Shown here: positions 44,561-52,458 of the stretch, in pieces | How the letters are laid out: each line of letters opens with the position of its first letter | How positions within the stretch are numbered: the stretch's first letter is position 1 | NCBI RefSeq assembly: GCF_000757905.1 | Contig: NZ_JRLH01000012.1 | DNA length: 64,000 nt | Direction: 5' to 3' (one strand) | From: Arsenophonus nilaparvatae | GTDB lineage: Bacteria > Pseudomonadota > Gammaproteobacteria > Enterobacterales > Enterobacteriaceae | Program-made: the position numbers and the translations under genes | Notes under the pieces: model-generated | The model's database searches: none | Told to the model about the DNA's origin: nothing | The model's input: only the letters and a program-made list of their open reading frames with translations

Positions 44561-45322
44561 ATGAACAGTAACTTCAGACATCTTTATTTGAGTCTGTCGT
44601 TATTGGTTGGCGTAGCGGCTCCAGTAGTCGCTACCGCCCAAGCGCCAATCATTAATGTCGGCTCAGGCTCTACAAGTGATCGTCTAATGCAAATTGAGAC
44701 AGCGGTCAATTCTCAAGGGCAGTTATTATATCAAATTCAGCAGCAGTTATCGGATGCTCAGCGGGACATTGATACATTGCGTGGTCAAATTCAGGAAAAC
44801 CAATATCAATTAAGTCAAGTTATTGAGCGGCAAAAAGATCTCTATACGCAGTTGGATTCATTGACGACTGGTGCAAATAAAGTCAAGGCAAGTACCGACA
44901 GTAGTAATAGTAATAATGCTGTTGTCACGGCTAAACCAGCAAATGAAAAAGCTGAGTATGATGCAGCCGTTGCACTTGCAATAAAGAGCAAATCTAAACA
45001 GCAGATTGCGCAGGCAATTAGTTCTTTTCAGCATTTTATCAAAACTTACCCTAAATCTAATTATCAGCCTAATGCGAATTATTGGCTTGGACAATTAAAT
45101 TATAATCAGGGAAACAGAGATGATGCGGCTTTTTATTTTGCTACCGTTGTTAAAAATTACCCTAATTCAGCCAAAGGGGCAGAATCCCTTTATAAAGTAG
45201 GGTTACTGATGCAAGAAAAAGGGCAAAATGATAAAGCACGTGTTGTTTATCAACAGGTGATTAAAGCATATCCTAGTAGCCCTAGCGCGAAATTGGCAGA
45301 AAAGAAATTAGCGTCACTCTAA
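44561..45322 (+). CDS. cpoB: Cell division coordinator CpoB
   Basis: Periplasmic protein, formerly YbgF, 253 residues (E. coli 263), with a signal peptide cut near VATAQA. An N-terminal coiled coil (about 40-95) trimerises; the C-terminal TPR domain (about 130-253) includes YPKSNYQPNANYWLGQLNYN. It ties TolA and PBP1B activity together during constriction. It follows pal by 9 bp and ends the tol-pal cluster. Confidence 0.95.
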   Translation: MNSNFRHLYLSLSLLVGVAAPVVATAQAPIINVGSGSTSDRLMQIETAVNSQGQLLYQIQQQLSDAQRDIDTLRGQIQENQYQLSQVIERQKDLYTQLDSLTTGANKVKASTDSSNSNNAVVTAKPANEKAEYDAAVALAIKSKSKQQIAQAISSFQHFIKTYPKSNYQPNANYWLGQLNYNQGNRDDAAFYFATVVKNYPNSAKGAESLYKVGLLMQEKGQNDKARVVYQQVIKAYPSSPSAKLAEKKLASL

Positions 45323-45329
45323 TGAATAA

Positions 45330-45361
45330 CCCCGAAGTATTTATTGCTATCTATTTCGGGG
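45330..45361 (+). terminator. Hairpin after cpoB
   Basis: CCCCGAA (45330-45336) pairs with TTCGGGG (45355-45361) around an AT-rich loop, 8 bases after the cpoB stop. Only a few T residues follow, so termination may be partial. Confidence 0.55.
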
Positions 45362-45467
45362 ATAATTGTATGATTAATAAACATTTAAATGTTTTCGGTA
45401 AAAAAAACATTGCACCCTTAGCAAAAATAAGTAATATACTCCGCCATCACCTCAGGTAACTTCAGAT

Positions 45468-45543
45468 GGGTCGTTAGCTCAGTCGGTAGAGCAGTTGACT
45501 TTTAATCAATTGGTCACAGGTTCGAATCCTGTACGACCCACCA
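45468..45543 (+). tRNA. tRNA-Lys (anticodon TTT)
   Basis: The 76-base sequence folds as a full cloverleaf: acceptor GGGTCGT with ACGACCC, the D-arm with AGCTCAGTCGGTAGAGC, anticodon loop CTTTTAA giving UUU, the T-arm with GGTTCGAATCC, and an encoded CCA (45541-45543). It occupies the lysT position after cpoB as in E. coli, where it starts a cluster of Lys and Val tRNAs; here no further tRNA is found, only a repeat array. Confidence 0.97.
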
Positions 45544-46049
45544 TCTAACAATATCTTGTTACTTTCCAAAGAAACAGAAATAACATATAGCACTGTGAGT
45601 ACAGGATGAGAAGCTGTGTAGGTTCGAGCCGAGCGAAGCGAGACAGCGTTATGCGAAGCACAACGACCCGAAGGGCGAGGGCGTAGGCCGAGTTATCCTG
45701 TACGACCCACCATCTAACAATATCTTGTTACTTTCCAAAGAAACAGAAATAACATATAGCACTGTGAGTACAGGATGAGAAGCTGTGTAGGTTCGAGCCG
45801 AGCGAAGCGAGACAGCGTTATGCGAAGCACAACGACCCGAAGGGCGAGGGCGTAGGCCGAGTTATCCTGTACGACCCACCATCTAACAATATCTTGTTAC
45901 TTTCCAAAGAAACAGAAATAACATATAGCACTGTGAGTACAGGATGAGAAGCTGTGTAGGTTCGAGCCGAGCGAAGCGAGACAGCGTTATGCGAAGCACA
46001 ACGACCGCAGGGCGAGGGCGTAGGCCGAGTTATCCTGTACGACCCACCA
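45541..46049. repeat. Three 168-169-bp tandem repeats derived from the tRNA-Lys 3' end
   Basis: CCATCTAAC starts at 45541, 45710 and 45879, and the final CCAT is at 46047, giving units of 169, 169 and 168 bp. Each unit ends with CCTGTACGACCCACCA, a copy of the tRNA acceptor 3' end, and holds a GC-rich core bounded by the inverted repeat GTACAGGAT/ATCCTGTAC. Units 1 and 2 are identical; unit 3 has a one-base deletion and substitution near GACCGCAGGGCG. No protein is likely; open frames across it are by-products. Confidence 0.9.
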
Positions 46050-46233
46050 TCGAAAGATATTCGGACTATTTCTGTCAAAAGCTAATTTCATGTTATCTGT
46101 CTTACTTTACTGTAGATACAGAATATAGATGAAAAATAGTATTCTTCTTTATTACAACCAAATGGAAAAATAGGTTATTGAGAACAATTTGATAATAAAA
46201 ATTAAGCGACAAAATTTTAAATATTGATTATCT

Positions 46234-46251
46234 TGTTTAGTATACGAAACA
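46234..46251. promoter_or_regulatory. NadR-like box before nadA
   Basis: TGTTTAGTATACGAAACA resembles the NadR operator TGTTTA-N6-TAAACA with one mismatch and sits about 75 bases before the nadA start, the position expected of a repressor site. NadR represses nadA-pnuC in enterics when NAD is plentiful. Confidence 0.5.
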
Positions 46252-46325
46252 AAATTAGCAAATAAATAGTTTTTTTGCTAAAAAATATCATTTAAAACAT
46301 TAAATACTAAACATAAGAGTACAAA

Positions 46326-47366
46326 ATGCCTAATTTTATCGATTTCAATTTAGCTAGCTACCCATTTCCTGTTAAATCAGCGCCTTTGACGGATAATGAA
46401 AAAAAACATTGTAAACGGTCTATTAAGCTATTGTTGGAAAAAAGAAATGCGGTTATAGTCGCGCATTATTATACCGATCCTGATGTTCAAGCTCTGGCCG
46501 AAGAAACTGGTGGGTGTGTAGCAGATTCACTGGAAATGGCACGTTTTGGCTCACGACATTCTGCATCGACTTTAATTGTCGCTGGCGTTAGATTTATGGG
46601 TGAAACGGCTAAGATCTTAAATCCTGAAAAGACAATATTAATGCCTACATTGAAAGCGGAGTGCTCATTAGACTTAGGTTGTCCTGCAAAGCCTTTTGCT
46701 GAATTTTGTGATCAACACCCAGAGCGAACGGTGGTTGTTTATGCCAATACTTCTGCGGCGGTTAAGGCTAGAGCTGACTGGGTTGTAACTTCTAGTATTG
46801 CAGTTGAATTAATTGACTATTTAGATAGTCAAGGGCAAAAAATTATCTGGGCGCCGGATCGTCATTTAGGTAATTATGTACAAAGAAAAACCGGGGCAGA
46901 TATGCTTTGCTGGCAAGCTGCTTGTATTGTACATGATGAATTCAAAATTCAAGCCTTGCAGAAAATGAAAATGTTGTATCCTAATGCGGCAATATTAGCG
47001 CATCCAGAATCCCCTGCAGCGGTTGTTGATTTAGCAGATGCAGTTGGCTCAACCGGTCAATTGATTCAAGCTGCACAAAACTTGCCTAATCAGCAAATAA
47101 TTGTGGCAACGGATAAAAGTATTTTTTATAAAATGCAGCAAGCATGTCCAGAGAAATCATTTTATATTGCACCAACGGCAGGTGAAGGTGCGTCCTGCCG
47201 GACTTGTGCACATTGTCCTTGGATGGCAATGAATAGCTTAAAAACTATAGAACAAGGACTAAAAAAAGAGGGTGAATTACATGAAATATCGATTAATGAT
47301 GAATTAAGAGAGAGAGCATTGAAGCCTTTGGAGCGGATGTTGTCGTTTGCTGCTAACATTAAGTAG
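46326..47366 (+). CDS. nadA: Quinolinate synthase A
   Basis: Condenses iminoaspartate with dihydroxyacetone phosphate to quinolinate in de novo NAD synthesis; 346 residues (E. coli 347). The 4Fe-4S cluster Cys ligands are expected in KAECSLDLGCPAK, CWQAACIVHDEF and SCRTCAHCPW. The motif VAHYYTDPDVQALAEETGG is typical of the N-terminal domain. Intact, so the organism likely makes quinolinate if nadB is elsewhere. Forms an apparent operon with pnuC. Confidence 0.97.
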   Translation: MPNFIDFNLASYPFPVKSAPLTDNEKKHCKRSIKLLLEKRNAVIVAHYYTDPDVQALAEETGGCVADSLEMARFGSRHSASTLIVAGVRFMGETAKILNPEKTILMPTLKAECSLDLGCPAKPFAEFCDQHPERTVVVYANTSAAVKARADWVVTSSIAVELIDYLDSQGQKIIWAPDRHLGNYVQRKTGADMLCWQAACIVHDEFKIQALQKMKMLYPNAAILAHPESPAAVVDLADAVGSTGQLIQAAQNLPNQQIIVATDKSIFYKMQQACPEKSFYIAPTAGEGASCRTCAHCPWMAMNSLKTIEQGLKKEGELHEISINDELRERALKPLERMLSFAANIK

Positions 47367-47381
47367 CTGAATTATAAGTGT

Positions 47382-47420
47382 TAATAGGGTAATAGGGTAA
47401 TAGGGTAATAGGGTAATAGG
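47382..47420. repeat. TAATAGGG microsatellite (4.9 copies) before pnuC
   Basis: Four exact 8-bp units start at 47382, 47390, 47398 and 47406, followed by a 7-base partial unit ending at 47420, two bases before the pnuC ATG. Each unit has AGGG, a Shine-Dalgarno core, and the last full one stands 8 bases before the start codon. Copy-number change would not alter the coding frame but would move or multiply possible ribosome-binding sites. Confidence 0.95.
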
Positions 47421-47421
47421 A

Positions 47422-48141
47422 ATGGAGTTTTTCAATACTAGTAATACTATGGTACATATTGCTCTTGGCAGCAATGGTTATAATTTATCTTATATTGAAG
47501 CCGTGGCAACAGTAGCTGGATTTTTATGTATTTGGCTTGCCAGTCAGGAAAAAATTATCAATTATCTTTTTGGTCTAATAAACGTTACATTATTTGCGGT
47601 TATCTTTTTTCAAATACAATTGTATGCAAGCTTGTTGTTACAAATTTTCTTTTTCGCAGCGAATACCTATGGTTGGTACGCTTGGAGTCGAGTAGATGCT
47701 TATCATGAAGCAAGTCTTAAGATCCGCTGGATGAGTTTTTCTAAAGTAGTGGTAACTCTATTTATCGCCATTATTTTAACGCTGCTATTAAGTTTTAACA
47801 TTGATAAAGTGTTTATTTTTCTTGCCCACGTCACTTGGGACATTGCTCATTTATTAGGTTTTTATCTTGAACCTGTACAAATAGAACCCGATGCATTCCC
47901 TTTTTGGGATTCAACCATGATGGTATTATCAATTATTGCGATGATATTAATGACACGAAAGTATGCTGAAAGCTGGTTACTGTGGATCATTATCAATGTT
48001 ATTAGTGTTGTTATTTTCTACTTACAAGGTGTTTTAGCAATGTCATTTGAATATTTGATGCTACTTGGTATTTCAATCAATGGTTTTCGCCTTTGGGCTC
48101 GGTCAGCTAAAGAAAATGGTTCAATATTTTTAGCAGGTTAA
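47422..48141 (+). CDS. pnuC: Nicotinamide riboside transporter PnuC
   Basis: Inner-membrane facilitator for nicotinamide riboside, 239 residues (E. coli 239), with about seven predicted helices. Landmarks are EAVATVAGFLCIWLASQEKI, NTYGWYAWSR and the C-terminal LGISINGFRLWARSAKE. It follows nadA with a 55-base gap made mainly of the TAATAGGG microsatellite, which supplies the ribosome-binding site. Confidence 0.95.
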   Translation: MEFFNTSNTMVHIALGSNGYNLSYIEAVATVAGFLCIWLASQEKIINYLFGLINVTLFAVIFFQIQLYASLLLQIFFFAANTYGWYAWSRVDAYHEASLKIRWMSFSKVVVTLFIAIILTLLLSFNIDKVFIFLAHVTWDIAHLLGFYLEPVQIEPDAFPFWDSTMMVLSIIAMILMTRKYAESWLLWIIINVISVVIFYLQGVLAMSFEYLMLLGISINGFRLWARSAKENGSIFLAG

Positions 48142-48336
48142 TAGTTATTTACATTGGCCTAACAGTATGGTTTTAAAAATATTAACAATTTTTATATCAT
48201 ATTATATATTACCACTAAATATTTATAATATAAGTATGAGTACATATTTACACTTTTATCACTAGAGGTTAAATTGAGTTCATCTTTTATTTTTAGAGAA
48301 TATACTGGCTAAAGAGCTATACATTGAGTAGAAAAG

Positions 48337-49398
48337 ATGACTTATAAGAATGATGACATCAGAATTAAACATATTAAAGAGTTATTACCTCCAGTTGCCT
48401 TATTAGAAAAATTTCCGGCAACAGATAAAGCCGCTTTGACAGTTCAAACAGCTCGTGAATCAATACATCAAATTCTAACTGGTAAGGATGATAGACTTTT
48501 GGTCGTTATTGGCCCATGTTCAATTCATGACCCTAAAGCAGCCATTGAATATGCCCAAAAACTAAAAAAAATTCATGATGAATTGAAGAATGAGTTAGAA
48601 ATTGTTATGCGTGTTTATTTTGAAAAACCGCGTACTACTGTTGGCTGGAAAGGTTTAATTAATGATCCTTTTATGGATAACAGTTTTGATATTAATCAAG
48701 GATTGCGTATTGCACGTAATTTATTGGTAACTATTAATGATTTAGCTTTACCAACTGCCGGTGAATTTCTTGATATGATCACTCCGCAATATGTTGCAGA
48801 TCTTACTAGTTGGGGAGCAATTGGTGCACGTACTACTGAATCTCAGGTACATCGTGAATTAGCATCTGGTCTTTCTTGCCCGGTAGGTTTTAAAAATGGT
48901 ACCGACGGAACAATAAAAGTGGCTATTGATGCAATTAATGCTGCTAAAGCTGCTCACTGTTTTTTATCGGTTACCAAATGGGGGCATTCAGCAATTGTAA
49001 ATACTACCGGTAATGACGATTGCCATATTATTTTGCGCGGCGGTAAAAAGCCTAACTATAGTGAATCAGATATACAAGACGTTAAAGAGAGTTTGCAAAA
49101 ATCAGGCTTATCAGCCCAAATTATGATTGATTTTAGTCATGCAAATTGTTGTAAGCAATATAAAAAGCAACTTGAAGTGGCTGAAAATGTTGCTAATCAA
49201 ATACGTCAAGGTGAAAAAGCAATCATTGGAGTGATGATTGAAAGTCATCTTTTAGAGGGAAATCAAGATATAACTACCGATAAACCGCTAGCGTATGGTA
49301 AAAGTGTGACAGACGCTTGTATTGGTTGGCAAAATAGTGAAAAATTATTATATCGTTTAGCAGACGCGGTTCGGATCCGTCGTGAAAAGAGCAACTAA
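48337..49398 (+). CDS. aroG: 3-deoxy-7-phosphoheptulonate synthase, Phe-sensitive type
   Basis: Catalyses the first step of the shikimate pathway, joining phosphoenolpyruvate and erythrose 4-phosphate; 353 residues (E. coli AroG 350). Key segments are VVIGPCSIHDPKAAIEYA, MRVYFEKPRTTVGWKG (PEP-binding Arg/Lys), GARTTESQVHRELASG and metal-ligand region IDFSHANCCKQ. The N-terminal effector region resembles AroG. It stands alone, with a short hairpin after the stop. Confidence 0.94.
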   Translation: MTYKNDDIRIKHIKELLPPVALLEKFPATDKAALTVQTARESIHQILTGKDDRLLVVIGPCSIHDPKAAIEYAQKLKKIHDELKNELEIVMRVYFEKPRTTVGWKGLINDPFMDNSFDINQGLRIARNLLVTINDLALPTAGEFLDMITPQYVADLTSWGAIGARTTESQVHRELASGLSCPVGFKNGTDGTIKVAIDAINAAKAAHCFLSVTKWGHSAIVNTTGNDDCHIILRGGKKPNYSESDIQDVKESLQKSGLSAQIMIDFSHANCCKQYKKQLEVAENVANQIRQGEKAIIGVMIESHLLEGNQDITTDKPLAYGKSVTDACIGWQNSEKLLYRLADAVRIRREKSN

Positions 49399-49409
49399 TT
49401 AATGCTTAA

Positions 49410-49430
49410 TAAGGCCACAAAGTGGCCTTA
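49410..49430. terminator. Bidirectional hairpin between aroG and gpmA
   Basis: TAAGGCCAC (49410-49418) pairs with GTGGCCTTA (49422-49430) with a 3-base loop, between two convergent genes. No strong T-run follows on either strand. Confidence 0.6.
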
Positions 49431-49451
49431 TACTTATAAAGTTTAATTTGA

Positions 49452-50204
49452 TTATTTCGCTTTACCTTGATTAGCAACCGCGGCTGCTTTAGCGGCTATT
49501 TCAGCTTGATCACCAAGATAGTAATGCTTAATCGGTTGCATATTTTCATCAAATTCATAGACCAATGGAACGGCGGTTGGAATATTAAGTTCAAGGATCT
49601 CGTCTTCACTCATCTTGTCCAGATGTTTGACTAATGCTCGTAATGAGTTACCGTGAGCAGCAATGATGACTTTTTCACCTTTAGCAACTCTGGGTTTAAT
49701 CACCTCTTCCCAATAGGGGACAACACGTTCAATTGTGGTAGCGAGACTTTCAGTGACAGGGAGCTCTGAGGGGTTCAAATTTGCATAACGAGGATCATTA
49801 CCGGGGTAACGAGGGTCATCTTTGGTTAATTCTGGTGGTGTAATTTCAAAACCACGGCGCCATAGTTTAACTTGATCGTCACCATATTTTGCTGCAGTTT
49901 CTGCTTTATCTAAACCTTGCAGAGCACCATAATGACGTTCATTGAGCCGCCAATTTTTTTCGACGGTTAGCCACTGTTGATCTATTTGGTCTAGAATATT
50001 CCACAAGGTGTGAATAGCGCGTTTTAAAACGGATGTATAAGCATAATCAAAAACAAAACCTTCTTTTTTTAATAGCTGGCCTGCATCTGTTGCTTCTTCG
50101 CGGCCCTTATCGGAAAGTTCAACATCAGTCCAACCAGTGAATCGGTTTTCTTTATTCCATTCGCTTTCGCCGTGTCTTACTAGAACCAGCTTAGTTACTG
50201 CCAT
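49452..50204 (-). CDS. gpmA: 2,3-bisphosphoglycerate-dependent phosphoglycerate mutase
   Basis: Glycolytic enzyme converting 3- to 2-phosphoglycerate, 250 residues as in E. coli. The phospho-histidine His11 is in LVRHGESEWNKENRFTGW, and the second catalytic His is in AAHGNSLRALVKHL. Glu89-type region NERHYGALQG is present. Convergent with aroG. Intact. Confidence 0.97.
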   Translation of the reverse strand: MAVTKLVLVRHGESEWNKENRFTGWTDVELSDKGREEATDAGQLLKKEGFVFDYAYTSVLKRAIHTLWNILDQIDQQWLTVEKNWRLNERHYGALQGLDKAETAAKYGDDQVKLWRRGFEITPPELTKDDPRYPGNDPRYANLNPSELPVTESLATTIERVVPYWEEVIKPRVAKGEKVIIAAHGNSLRALVKHLDKMSEDEILELNIPTAVPLVYEFDENMQPIKHYYLGDQAEIAAKAAAVANQGKAK

Positions 50205-51588
50205 AGTTTAAACTCCTATTAGTACATTCATTAAAATCGATCTGAATTATTATATTATCCGTGCAACTGAATACCAATACAACTGATGGTAGTTTTTAAA
50301 TTGCTGGGTAAGATCTATACTGATTTAACCTGTCTGTCATTAGATTAGCGGTTTAACACCGCAAAATAGCCTATTTTGCTATTATATAAATAAACATTAT
50401 TTAAGTATCTTGATATTAAACTAATATTAGCTGGATAATTTTGAAATTAAAGAATGAATGCTAATTAAATAGGTAAATAATAGAATGGTTTTGATATTAA
50501 GGTTGCTTATTAAAGAAATTGTTTTTTTATCTATGATGACAAAATATTAAGTTATAATAATTATTAATTTTCGGTAAAATAAAATTTTTGGTAAAATAAG
50601 TGAAATATATGTTAATTATTTATATAATTAATTAATAAAAAAGATGAACGTAAATAAATAAATTGTTTAATTTGGTTGTTTATATATAAATATAGATGTA
50701 AATAAATTATTAATAATAGATTCTAGGGATAATATATAACTATTTTTAAATTATGTGGGTATATTTATATTTGTAACAATAGATAAAAAAATGGAGCCAT
50801 TTGGCTCCATTTTTCCTTTTATAAGAGAAACTTCTCCGTTAGTTTCAGGCACAAAATAGAATAAAGCAATTAGTATAATAAAAAATACCAATTGATATGT
50901 TATATTTCCATATATTAAGTATGTTTCCAAATCAATTAAATAGAATATTCGTTTAACAATTATTAAGGTTTAGAGTGTAAATCTTTATATTCAATATCTG
51001 CTAGCTGTAGAGAATATTCAAAGTCAATTTGTTATTAAGTTGTTTTTATTTGGTTGTATTTATAATGAGTTATTTTGCAATATCATTTAATTTTATTTTC
51101 TATATTAGTTTTAAAGCAAATAATATGTAATTTTATAATCTCTGTATAGTTAAACTATAATTAAATATGTATCTAAATGTTTTCATTTTTTATATCTCAT
51201 TGATTTTTATTAATTTAACTCATTGGAGAAAACGATCATAAGTTGATAATTGATAGCTGGCATCTATTAATGTTTGATTTAAGATCGATTAAAACGATTT
51301 GCCGTTTTAATATTTATATATATCATTTCACTCACTACAAGCTTAACTTATAGAATTTATTCTTTTTTTTTTGTTTTAGTTCATACTTTAATCTAATCAT
51401 CTATATGATGAGAATACTTGTTGTTGGAACTTTTAAATAATTTGTATTTGAATATAATTTAACCACTGTCATATTATTTATAAATATAGTTTATCTATGG
51501 CTAATAGTTATTCGATATTTTACTTTATTAAAAGTGAGCATTTTTACTTAACTTTATTATTAATAAAATTTTAAGGATTCACTTTTAT
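50205..51588. other. Long gene-free AT-rich region
   Basis: About 1.4 kb where E. coli carries galM-galK-galT-galE and others. Apart from an isolated terminator (50785-50815) and a short hairpin (GAAACT...AGTTTC around 50826-50845) I find no credible gene. Base composition is extremely AT-rich, as expected of decayed DNA. A small RNA ending at the terminator is possible. Confidence 0.45.
50785..50815. terminator. Isolated strong terminator
   Basis: ATGGAGCCA (50791-50799) pairs perfectly with TGGCTCCAT (50802-50810), flanked by A6 and T5, so it can work on both strands. No annotated gene ends near it: gpmA is transcribed away from it and the next gene begins 770 bases on. Confidence 0.85.
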
Positions 51589-51720
51589 ATGTCGAAACGA
51601 TTATCTTTTTTTATTAAAAAACTAGTACTACTTTTTTCTGTCATTTTTATGATGTTGTGTAGTACTGAATTATTAGTTTGGATCACTCGAAATGGCTCCT
51701 TAATGGAGCTTGTTAATTAG
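51589..51720 (+). CDS. Possible 43-residue membrane peptide
   Basis: ATG 51589 has AAGGA 10 bases upstream. The peptide reads MSKRLSFFIKKLVLLFSVIF, then a hydrophobic segment and WITRNGSLMELVN: a basic N-terminus with one hydrophobic helix (about residues 11-31). It could be a small membrane protein or a leader peptide for the lipoprotein gene that starts 26 bases after its stop. The upstream motif TTTTAAGGATTCA also occurs in similar form before the paralogous lipoprotein at 58825. I do not recognise it as a known family. Confidence 0.4.
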   Translation: MSKRLSFFIKKLVLLFSVIFMMLCSTELLVWITRNGSLMELVN

Positions 51721-51746
51721 CTACGTAATTGAATAAAGGCTTTGTT

Positions 51747-52226
51747 ATGAATGTTAATTTCCAAAAGTGCGCTTTAGTATTTGGTGCTATGTTTTTATTA
51801 AATGCTTGTTCTGTACCTGTGTCAAAAAAGATGAATAAAAAAGTCAATGATAAAACAGCGAGTCAAACTAATAATGGTACCGCTATTGTCAATAACCAGA
51901 GTAGTATTCCTGCGCGAAATTATATAGAAAAAAAAGGAATGTTATTTGATGGTATTACTATTGCCTCGTCAAATAATCAATGTGTTGATCGCTTTAATTT
52001 TTTAAAAGAAGCGAATGGTGGTAAATACCAACAATATTCTAATGATTATAATAAAATCAGCAGAGATTATACGTTTTTAAATGTTAATAAAAATATTATG
52101 GATAAAGATTCAAAAGAATTATTATCTATGACGTTGAGCACTAAATTAGATACTTTATGCTCGAAAGTTCAATTCTCTGGTTTTCAAAGCGTAAAAGAAA
52201 AAGTTAAAGCATTATCAAGTATTTAA
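51747..52226 (+). CDS. Small lipoprotein, paralogue of the one at 58825
   Basis: Predicted lipoprotein of 159 residues (MNVNFQKCALVFGAMFLLNAC; lipobox LLNAC). Start 51747 is used as it follows AAAGG and fits the signal; an upstream in-frame TTG exists. The mature part has a Ser/Asn/Lys-rich linker, then GMLFDGITIASSNNQCVDRF, NVNKNIMDKDSKELL and STKLDTLCSKV. The same landmarks, including two Cys, recur in the protein at 58825, so the two are paralogues by duplication. Function unknown. It directly precedes the invasin gene. Confidence 0.7.
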   Translation: MNVNFQKCALVFGAMFLLNACSVPVSKKMNKKVNDKTASQTNNGTAIVNNQSSIPARNYIEKKGMLFDGITIASSNNQCVDRFNFLKEANGGKYQQYSNDYNKISRDYTFLNVNKNIMDKDSKELLSMTLSTKLDTLCSKVQFSGFQSVKEKVKALSSI

Positions 52227-52305
52227 ATATTATTCATATCTTACCACCTTTAATTGATTGAAGGTGGTTTCTTGCTATGTGTGTACATATGAGAGTAAAT
52301 TAATT

Positions 52306-52458
52306 ATGACACCATTTTCATCCAAGGGAAGGAAAATAATCGCGTGGTGCCTGCTTTTAATACAATTATTTTCTCCCTTCTTTTTTTCTTCAATATCAAT
52401 AGCTAGTGCAGTTGAAAATGCTGAGATGGCAGATACTATCTCAGGTATTCAATCTTTA
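52306..52458 (+). pseudogene. Invasin-like inverse autotransporter, 5' fragment before IS insertion
   Basis: The first 51 codons of the invasin gene: MTPFSSKGRKIIAWCLLLIQ and a long hydrophobic stretch ending SSISIASA form an extended Sec signal peptide, followed by the mature start VENAEMADTISGIQSL. It is cut by an IS5-family element at 52459. Removing the element plus one TTTA duplication restores frame into MNGANAGNN at 53711. An earlier in-frame ATG (52258) is less likely. Confidence 0.8.

Noticed and set aside
45541..46049. CRISPR array
   Set aside because: Units are contiguous 169-bp copies without unique spacers and no cas genes are present.
45818..46078. Open reading frame on the minus strand across the tRNA-derived repeats
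   Set aside because: It is made entirely of the 169-bp repeat units and lacks a ribosome-binding site; it is a by-product of the repeat.
47382..47420. Microsatellite as a CRISPR or telomere-like array
   Set aside because: Unit is 8 bp without spacers, directly joined to a gene start; a simple sequence repeat explains it.
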